In this document: one piece after another, positions 24,598 through 31,240 of the stretch | Layout: each line of letters begins with the position of its first letter | Position numbering within the stretch: position 1 is the stretch's first letter | DNA from: Sphingobacteriaceae bacterium UBA2059 | GTDB taxonomy: Bacteria > Bacteroidota > Bacteroidia > Sphingobacteriales > Sphingobacteriaceae | Reading direction: 5' to 3' | Assembly: GCA_002332615.1 (NCBI GenBank) | Contig: DDAL01000018.1 | Location: 6,660-64,985, forward strand | DNA length: 58,326 nucleotides | Program-made: the position numbers and the translations under genes | The notes under the pieces: model-generated | Seen by the model: only the letters and a program-made list of their open reading frames with translations | Databases searched by the model: none | What the model was told of the DNA's origin: nothing

Positions 24598-25443
24598 GTG
24601 TTAGTGCTCCTTATTTTACCGGCATTAACCGCTTGCAACAAGAACGATGAGATCCCTGCTGCCAACACCATCACCCTGCATTTTAACAACGCGTTCAAAA
24701 ACACAAGCATCGTTCTGGGCGACGCGGCTTCCACTGTTGCTACTCCCCATACTTCCGCGCAGGGGCAGGTACATCACTTTTCAGAGATTAAATACGTGAT
24801 CAGTAATATCCGCCTCATAAAAGCAGACGGTGGCGAATTTCCTTATTACATTAATGATCTTGATAAAGGCGCAGCTGTTATAAACCAGTCGCAGCCAAAA
24901 ACGCTTGATTTCATTCTGAGCAATGTACCGTCTGCCGAGTACAAACAAATCAAATTCGGCTTGGGCATAAAAACAGAGCTAAACACGCTCGACCAGGCAA
25001 GGTTTCCAAAGTTTTACGCTACTGCAGGGGCTAATGATACAGAAATGATGTGGGAATGGGGCACCGGATACCGTTTTACAAAACTGGAAGGCTTTTACGA
25101 GGCAGACCATAAACAGATGTCCATCCACACCGGAAGCACAGTAGAGGGACAAGCGGGTTCATATACACAGGGCGTAGACGCTTACAGAGATATCACCCTG
25201 GATCTCAACATTCATGCAGTAGTGGGTCGGAAAGCCCCTAAGATCAACATCAAAGCAGATTTTGATAAACTGCTAAGCGGAAAGACCAATACCATTAAAC
25301 TGAAATCGGGAACAGGAATGGATGACAACGCCACTCCAAACATCCATACAGCCGATCAGATGCTGAAGTTTGTTGATAATCTCGGAGGAAATGGCAAAAG
25401 TGATATTACCGGCATGTTCTCTGTCGAGAGTGTACAAAACTAA
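24598..25443 (+). CDS. MbnP family copper-associated lipoprotein; start frameshifted
   Basis: About 281 residues of the MbnP family, periplasmic partners of the di-heme MbnH that oxidises a Trp to kynurenine and creates a copper site. Visible are F-S-E-I-K-Y-V-I-S-N-I-R-L early on and the family core M-M-W-E-W-G-T-G-Y-R-F-T-K-L-E-G-F-Y. This frame opens at GTG 24598 (V-L-V-L-L-I-L-P-A-L-T-A-C), which lacks a basic n-region. ATGs at 24564 and 24576 lie one base out of frame; removing one A from the A6 run after 24576 would give MKNYIKYVLVLLILPALTAC, a perfect lipoprotein signal. I take the true start as 24564 with a one-base insertion. The stop lies in the stem of a hairpin before mbnH. Confidence 0.82.
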   Translation: MLVLLILPALTACNKNDEIPAANTITLHFNNAFKNTSIVLGDAASTVATPHTSAQGQVHHFSEIKYVISNIRLIKADGGEFPYYINDLDKGAAVINQSQPKTLDFILSNVPSAEYKQIKFGLGIKTELNTLDQARFPKFYATAGANDTEMMWEWGTGYRFTKLEGFYEADHKQMSIHTGSTVEGQAGSYTQGVDAYRDITLDLNIHAVVGRKAPKINIKADFDKLLSGKTNTIKLKSGTGMDDNATPNIHTADQMLKFVDNLGGNGKSDITGMFSVESVQN

Positions 25444-25490
25444 GTATAAGAGCCGCGTGGGGCAAAAGTCCTGTGCGGCTCTTATACTTA
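25441..25490 (+). repeat. Perfect 16-bp inverted repeat between mbnP and mbnH
   Basis: 25441-25456 and 25475-25490 are exact reverse complements around an 18-base loop. The stem begins with the mbnP stop codon and ends 20 bases before the mbnH ATG. No T-run follows, so it is not a standard terminator. It may set mbnP:mbnH mRNA ratios by blocking 3'-exonucleases, or act as a partial terminator. Confidence 0.75.
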
Positions 25491-25510
25491 TTGAAATGAG
25501 CTTTGTTGTT

Positions 25511-26530
25511 ATGAAAAATGCGATTACACTGTTAACAATTCTCATCTTGCTGCTATCCTGCAGCAAAAAGGATCAGGAGCCATTCCCATACGCTAATCCG
25601 GAGCTGCCCTTAACCATTCCGCCCGGTTTTCCTGCACTCAATGCCATGGTAAAGGAAAACATGCCTACCCGCTACGGCGTAGAACTAGGAAAAGCTCTAT
25701 TCAATGAAAAAAGGCTGAGCGCTAACAACACCATTTCCTGCGCTAGCTGCCATAAACAGCAAAATGCCTTTGCAGACAACACTATCCGGGGCACAGGAGT
25801 TTATGGCAGAGCAGGGTTACGCAATGTGCCGCCCATTCAAAACATGGCTTTCATAAAATTTTACAACTGGGATGGCAGTAAACTGCAGCTAGAAAAACAA
25901 GCCCTGGTTCCCATCATCACCCACGAAGAGATGAATTCTTCTATTCTTGAAGTTATTGGCAAGCTTGAAGGCGATCCTAATTATAAAGACCTGTTTAAAA
26001 ACGCCTTTGGCGACGAACGCATCACACCTGACAGGATTTACCGGAGTATTGCCCAATATGAATACACCCTTATTTCTGCCAGCAGTAAATACGATAAGGT
26101 GAAACGAAACGAAGGCGACACATTCACAGACAGTGAAGCACGAGGATACAAGGCCTTCAAAGCTAAATGCCAAAGCTGCCATACTACCGAACTGTTTACA
26201 GACCAGAGCTTCAGGAATGTGGGCTTTCCTTTAAACCCAAACACCAACGAGGCAGGCAGTGGCCGGGTAACAGGTATCCCTTCCGATTACATGAGTTTCA
26301 GGGTTCCTTCTTTAAGAAACGCAGAATATACAGCGCCTTACGGGAGCTTCGGACAGTTCCCCACCTTAAAGTCTGTATTAGATTACTTTGACAATGGCGT
26401 TTTAACATCGACTAACCTCGATCCGATTTTAAAAAACAACGGCAGCAGAATACCTTTGTCCGAACAGGAAAAGGATGACATTATATCCTTTATAAAAACC
26501 CTGAGCGACACAGAATTTGCAGGACGGTAA
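25511..26530 (+). CDS. Di-heme cytochrome c peroxidase-like protein, MbnH type
   Basis: A 339-residue lipoprotein (lipid Cys at 17, L-L-L-S-C) of the bacterial cytochrome c peroxidase/MauG superfamily. Two c-type heme motifs are present: C77-A-S-C80-H81 and C220-Q-S-C223-H224, with the usual P-P-I-Q-N-M and V-P-S-L-R-N between and after them. Directly following an MbnP gene, it is best read as MbnH, which uses a bis-Fe(IV) state to convert an MbnP Trp to kynurenine. A plain peroxidase is the alternative. The ATG at 25511 gives the signal MKNAITLLTILILLLSC; an in-frame ATG at 25496 is less likely. Confidence 0.86.
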   Translation: MKNAITLLTILILLLSCSKKDQEPFPYANPELPLTIPPGFPALNAMVKENMPTRYGVELGKALFNEKRLSANNTISCASCHKQQNAFADNTIRGTGVYGRAGLRNVPPIQNMAFIKFYNWDGSKLQLEKQALVPIITHEEMNSSILEVIGKLEGDPNYKDLFKNAFGDERITPDRIYRSIAQYEYTLISASSKYDKVKRNEGDTFTDSEARGYKAFKAKCQSCHTTELFTDQSFRNVGFPLNPNTNEAGSGRVTGIPSDYMSFRVPSLRNAEYTAPYGSFGQFPTLKSVLDYFDNGVLTSTNLDPILKNNGSRIPLSEQEKDDIISFIKTLSDTEFAGR

Positions 26531-26817
26531 GTTCGGCTTTCCTGCATCTTCTAACATAGCCGGTATAACAATACGGGAATTAAAAAACTAAAAAGCACTT
26601 AGGTATTGAAGCATAGGCTCCGCAGAGGGAACAAAGTAAGTTTTACTCAAAAGAGACGAATATCTGCCCATTTCTCTTCAGCGGCCAAAGGGATTCGGCT
26701 GCAACACAGCTTTTAGCTTTTTAATTCCTTTATTTGCAAAAAAAGAATATTACTAAAGTCGCTCAACCGGGTTGAGGCTTGCAAAGTACTCTCAGGCCGG
26801 ATTAATTAAATTTAAAA

Positions 26818-28752
26818 ATGAACGGGTATATCCATCTTCTCACAAACAAAAAGGCAGACAGGAAAGCTTCACTTAAGCACACACTCCTGCTCCTCTTTTT
26901 ATGCTTTTGCGTATGCACATCCAAGGCACAGGACACCTCCGACTCAGCCTTCGTGCGGAATCATTACATCAAGAAAGAGCAATACATCACTATGCGTGAT
27001 GGAGTAAAGCTGTTTACATCTATTTACCTTCCCAAAGATCAGAGTAAGAAATACCCCATTCTGCTTAACCGTACCCCTTATACAGTAGCCCCTTATGGAA
27101 AGGACAGTTACAAAAAAACACTGGGGCCTTCCATGCTCCTGGCACGTGATGGTTACATTTTCGTTTATCAGGATGTGCGAGGGAAATGGATGAGCGAGGG
27201 AACGTTTAAAGACGTTACCCCGCATATTCCTGTTAAAAAGACTAAGAAGGAGGTGGACGAAAGCAGCGACACCTACGACACCATTGACTGGCTGGTTAAA
27301 AACCTGCCTAACAACAACGGCAAAGTCGGGATGTACGGGATATCCTATCCCGGTTTCTACTCTACGGCCGCCCTTCCCGGGGCTCACAAAGCACTGAAGG
27401 CCGTATCGCCGCAAGCGCCCGTAACCGACTGGTTTATCGGTGATGATTTTCATCACAACGGAGCTCTCTTTCTCGCAGATGCATTCGGCTTCACCTACCT
27501 GTTCAATCAGCCCAGGCCAAAGCCCATTACGCCAGATCAGGGACCAGCGGCGTTTAGCTTTCCCACCCGAGACAGTTATAAATTCTTTCTGGAGCTGGGT
27601 CCGGTTAAGAATGTCAAGGAACGTTATTTCGGCGACAGCATTTCGTTTTGGAACGACATGGTTAAGCATCCCAATTACGACAGCTACTGGAAAGCCCGCA
27701 ATATCACCAAACACCTGTTCAATATAAAGCCGGCCACCCTGGTAGTCGGGGGCTTTTTCGACGCAGAAGACACATGGGGCGCACTCGCAACCTATCAGGC
27801 TATTGAAAAGCAAAACAAGCATCATTCAAATACCCTGGTTATGGGGCCCTGGTTCCACGGCGGGTGGGCGAGGTCAACCGGCGAAAAGTTTGGCGACATC
27901 GCTTTCGGCCAGCCTACTTCCACCTGGTATCTTCAAAACGTTGAGCTTCCCTTCTTCAGGCATCACCTAAAAGGAGGGCCGGACCCTCAGCTGGCCGAAG
28001 CTATCGTGTTTGAAACGGGCTCTAATCAGTGGAAAAAATATTCCGTTTGGCCGCCAGCCGAATATAAGGCAACCAATTATTACCTGCGGGCCAATGGCAA
28101 GCTGTCTTTAAGTGCCCCTACCCAAGCCAGCAGCTTTGACGAGTACCAAAGCGACCCCTCAAAGCCGGTACCTTTTGATGATGGTACCCGTTTAAATCGC
28201 AGGCGCGAGTATATGATTGCCGATCAGCGCTTCGCGTCTAGAAGGCCTGATGTAATGGTTTACCAAAGCGATGTCCTAACCAGAGACGTAACACTTTCCG
28301 GCCCGGTAATAGCCGACCTGATCGTTTCAACCACAGGCACCGATGCTGACTATGTGGTTAAGCTTATAGATGTCTATCCGGACGACTATCCTAATCCGAA
28401 ACCCAATACAGAGAATGTTGAGATGAGTGGGTATCAGATGCTCGTTCGTGCCGAAGTAATGCGCGGGCGATACCGCAACAGCCTGGAAAAACCTGAAGCC
28501 ATTGCAGCCAATCAGCCAACACGGGTAAAATACACACTTCCCGATGTGGCACACACGTTTAAAGCTGGTCATAAAATAATGATCCAGATACAAAACTCCT
28601 GGTTTCCTTTGGTAGACCGTAACCCTCAAAAATATGTAGACATCTACAATGCCAATGAGTCCGATTTTCAAAAGGCCATGCACAGAATCTATCACCAGGC
28701 TGGTAAAGAGTCAAAAATCGTGCTGCCGGTAATGCCTGCAGGTAAACCTTGA
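26818..28752 (+). CDS. CocE/NonD family (S15-type) serine hydrolase, secreted
   Basis: A 644-residue alpha/beta hydrolase related to cocaine esterase, glutaryl-7-ACA acylase and X-Pro dipeptidyl peptidases. It has an N-terminal extension and hydrophobic segment (about 22-37, ending S-K-A-Q) that looks like a signal peptide. The nucleophile S176 is in G-I-S-Y-P-G. The V-Y-Q-D-V-R-G motif (116-122), F-D-A-E-D (Asp) and G-P-W-F-H-G (His) complete a catalytic triad, and a C-terminal jelly-roll domain follows. The natural substrate, an ester or peptide amide, cannot be told. It is a single gene: 287 bases upstream hold no gene, only a CTCAAC-CGG-GTTGAG dyad at 26762. Confidence 0.88.
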   Translation: MNGYIHLLTNKKADRKASLKHTLLLLFLCFCVCTSKAQDTSDSAFVRNHYIKKEQYITMRDGVKLFTSIYLPKDQSKKYPILLNRTPYTVAPYGKDSYKKTLGPSMLLARDGYIFVYQDVRGKWMSEGTFKDVTPHIPVKKTKKEVDESSDTYDTIDWLVKNLPNNNGKVGMYGISYPGFYSTAALPGAHKALKAVSPQAPVTDWFIGDDFHHNGALFLADAFGFTYLFNQPRPKPITPDQGPAAFSFPTRDSYKFFLELGPVKNVKERYFGDSISFWNDMVKHPNYDSYWKARNITKHLFNIKPATLVVGGFFDAEDTWGALATYQAIEKQNKHHSNTLVMGPWFHGGWARSTGEKFGDIAFGQPTSTWYLQNVELPFFRHHLKGGPDPQLAEAIVFETGSNQWKKYSVWPPAEYKATNYYLRANGKLSLSAPTQASSFDEYQSDPSKPVPFDDGTRLNRRREYMIADQRFASRRPDVMVYQSDVLTRDVTLSGPVIADLIVSTTGTDADYVVKLIDVYPDDYPNPKPNTENVEMSGYQMLVRAEVMRGRYRNSLEKPEAIAANQPTRVKYTLPDVAHTFKAGHKIMIQIQNSWFPLVDRNPQKYVDIYNANESDFQKAMHRIYHQAGKESKIVLPVMPAGKP

Positions 28753-28882
28753 AAACCACAGGCGGTAGCAAACCTACCGCCTGTTATACCTTGCATACCG
28801 CTTTGCCTGCCTCTATATTTCACAAGCTGAACTAACTTTTTTTATCTTGCAGCCGTCATATAGATATTAAATCGACATCGAA

Positions 28883-29614
28883 ATGAAAAAGATACTTATT
28901 TCCTGCGGCTGGATCTTATTGTTGCTCCCTTTAGTAACCATTGCCGGAACGAAAACACTCTGTAATTCTTTGAGTCCTTCCCGAAATTCAGTCACCCTAA
29001 AAGAGATTGCACCGTTCACAAGCATTACCCTAAGCGGCCTTATAAAAGTGGACGTAAGTTTTGGTGACGAAGAAAGCATACGGATTGAAGGCAAAGATGG
29101 CGTAGAAAAGCAAGTTTCTGCTAAGGTAAAAGGAAAGACCCTCCTCATACGTTACAAAGCACCCTTGGGCATGTATCTGCCCGAAAGTATCCCTACAGTT
29201 TATGTAACAGCCAAAACCCTCACCTCCCTTATATGTAGCGGATCGGGCGATATCAAAGTGAACGGAATTATAAAAGAATCAAAACTAACGGTCGTAAATA
29301 ACGGCAGCGGGTCCGTTTCTTTCATTGCATCCGTTGATCAGTTGAAAAGTACAATCAGCGGGTCTGGGACCATTCATGCTGCCGGCTCTGCCTCCGATGC
29401 TTCTATTTTACTCAGCGGATCAGGACAATTTGCCGGCAAAGAACTTAAAACGCAAACCGTTCAGGCCACTTTGAGCGGAAACGGCAACGTGTATATACAT
29501 GCAAACAAACGATTAGATGGCAACATCAGCGGAGGAGGCAAAATTTACTATACCGGCGCTGCAGAAGCCTTTGAACGTAAACTGGGCGAAGGAAAGATCG
29601 TGCATATGGATTAA
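28883..29614 (+). CDS. Head-GIN domain (DUF2807) protein, secreted
   Basis: A 243-residue protein with a signal peptide (about 1-20) followed by a right-handed parallel beta-structure built from repeating short strands. Repeats show S-G-S-G-D-I-K-V, N-G-S-G-S-V, S-G-S-G-T-I and S-G-N-G-N-V phrases typical of DUF2807 auto-adhesin-like domains common in Bacteroidota. Function is unknown; adhesion or envelope stress has been suggested for the family. A bidirectional terminator separates it from the convergent sucB. Confidence 0.87.
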   Translation: MKKILISCGWILLLLPLVTIAGTKTLCNSLSPSRNSVTLKEIAPFTSITLSGLIKVDVSFGDEESIRIEGKDGVEKQVSAKVKGKTLLIRYKAPLGMYLPESIPTVYVTAKTLTSLICSGSGDIKVNGIIKESKLTVVNNGSGSVSFIASVDQLKSTISGSGTIHAAGSASDASILLSGSGQFAGKELKTQTVQATLSGNGNVYIHANKRLDGNISGGGKIYYTGAAEAFERKLGEGKIVHMD

Positions 29615-29653
29615 CCAGACTGTTAATTCAGCCTCTACTATCCATCCTGAAAC

Positions 29654-29686
29654 AAAAAAGTCGCCTTGTGTAAGGCGACTTTTTTT
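29654..29686. terminator. Bidirectional terminator between the DUF2807 gene and sucB
   Basis: AAAAAAGTCGCCTT (29654-29667) pairs with AAGGCGACTTTTTT after a GTGT loop, giving U-tracts on both strands. Confidence 0.92.
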
Positions 29687-29698
29687 ATATTATCCAAT

Positions 29699-31219
29699 TT
29701 AAATACCCAATAACAAGCGTGCAGGGTCTTCGAGCAACTGCTTCACTCTAACCAGGAAGCTAACCGACTCGCGCCCGTCAATAATACGGTGATCATAAGA
29801 AAGCGCTATATACATCATCGGACGAATAACCACCTCCTTGTTTATTGCGACCGGGCGCTCAACAATGTTATGCATACCAAGAATAGCCGACTGAGGCGCA
29901 TTGATAATAGGCGTAGACATCATTGATCCAAACACACCACCATTCGTAATTGTAAAGGTACCACCCGTCATTTCTTCTATTGTAAGCTTGCTTTCACGCG
30001 CCTTGGTAGCCAGATCAACAACCTCTTTCTCAATCTCCGCAAGACTCAAAGTATGAGCATTACGGATCACCGGAACCACAAGTCCCTTGGGAGCAGAAAC
30101 GGCAATAGATACATCAGCAAAGTCACTGTATACTATCTCCTCACCTTCAATGCGAGCATTTACCGAAGGAAAGTCCTTCAAAGCTTCACATACTGCTTTG
30201 GTGAAAAACGACATAAAGCCCAGGCCTACACCATATTTTTCCTTAAACTTATCCTTATACTTAGCCCTCAGGTCCATTACAGGCTTCATGTCTACTTCAT
30301 TAAAGGTAGTCAGCATAGCCGTCTCGTTTTTAACAGAAACCAAGCGTCTGGATACCGTTTTACGCAGCGAGGTCATCTTTTCTCTGCGTTCTTGTCTGTC
30401 ACCTGTTGCTGCAGCAGGAGCTTTGGCAGGTTCCTCTTTCTTTGGAGCAGGCTGAACTGCAGGCACCGCTGTTTCCTTTCGGGCCTTCAAGGCGTCTTCC
30501 TTAGTAATCCTACCCCCAATACCTGACCCGTTGATTGCAGATGGGCTTATATTCTTTTCTGCAAGTATCTTAGCTGCCGAGGGAGAAGCCGATCCCTGTG
30601 CGTAAGACGCTCCTTTTGAAGACGAAGCAAACTGTTCCTCCTGCCCTGAAGGCTTACTTTCAGTTCCGGCAACTTTTGATGCACCCACAGCAATAACACA
30701 TACCAGCTCTCCTACTTTAACCGTATCTCCTTCATTAGCCTTGTGGCTTAAAACGCCGGCAACTTCAGCTGTAAGCTCAAATGTTGCTTTATCCGATTCA
30801 AGTTCAGCAATCTGTTCATCCATTTCAACCGAAGATCCGTCTGCCTTCAGCCATCTAGACAGCACTACCTCGGTAATAGACTCGCCCACAGCGGGCACTT
30901 TAATTTCTTTCTCTTCCACCGGTAAGGTGTCAGTCTTTGTATCCGCAGCGGCAGCAGGCTCCTTGTCTGTTTCGGCCCTACTTGCAGACTCTTGTATAGT
31001 ACAGGCAACCTCGCCAATTTTAAGGGTATCGCCTTCAGCAGCATTCGTTCTAAGCACACCTGCAGATTCAGCAGCAAGTTCAAAAGTGGCCTTGTCAGAC
31101 TCAAGCTCAGCAATAATCTCATCCATTTCAACCTTATCGCCATCCTTTTTAATCCACCTTGATAGTATTACTTCTGAAATTGACTCACCAACAGGTGGTA
31201 CTTTTATTTCTATACTCAT
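29699..31219 (-). CDS. sucB: 2-oxoglutarate dehydrogenase E2, two lipoyl domains
   Basis: Dihydrolipoyl succinyltransferase, the core of the 2-oxoglutarate dehydrogenase complex of the TCA cycle. Unusually, two lipoyl domains stand in tandem (about 2-76 and 104-177), each with E-S-D-K-A-T-F-E-L and lipoyl lysines K43 and K144; classical E2o has one. The peripheral-subunit-binding domain covers about 212-246 (S-P-S-A-A-K-I-L-A-E) and the catalytic domain about 278-506, with S-Y-D-H-R-I-I-D-G near the end. Ala/Pro/Lys linkers join them. At 506 residues it is about 100 longer than E. coli SucB, as expected for the extra domain. It follows sucA by 21 bases and shares its operon. Confidence 0.94.
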   Translation of the reverse strand: MSIEIKVPPVGESISEVILSRWIKKDGDKVEMDEIIAELESDKATFELAAESAGVLRTNAAEGDTLKIGEVACTIQESASRAETDKEPAAAADTKTDTLPVEEKEIKVPAVGESITEVVLSRWLKADGSSVEMDEQIAELESDKATFELTAEVAGVLSHKANEGDTVKVGELVCVIAVGASKVAGTESKPSGQEEQFASSSKGASYAQGSASPSAAKILAEKNISPSAINGSGIGGRITKEDALKARKETAVPAVQPAPKKEEPAKAPAAATGDRQERREKMTSLRKTVSRRLVSVKNETAMLTTFNEVDMKPVMDLRAKYKDKFKEKYGVGLGFMSFFTKAVCEALKDFPSVNARIEGEEIVYSDFADVSIAVSAPKGLVVPVIRNAHTLSLAEIEKEVVDLATKARESKLTIEEMTGGTFTITNGGVFGSMMSTPIINAPQSAILGMHNIVERPVAINKEVVIRPMMYIALSYDHRIIDGRESVSFLVRVKQLLEDPARLLLGI

Positions 31220-31240
31220 GATATATTTTTTTCAGTATGA

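Noticed and set aside
24598..24600. GTG as a genuine start of MbnP.
   Set aside because: It leaves a signal peptide without positive charges, while a one-base repair of the upstream A tract gives an ideal lipoprotein signal from ATG.
20623..26530. A methanobactin precursor gene near MbnP/MbnH.
   Set aside because: I found no short peptide gene with the required Cys pattern nor MbnB/MbnC homologs; the small Cys proteins are too long and carry signal-like segments.
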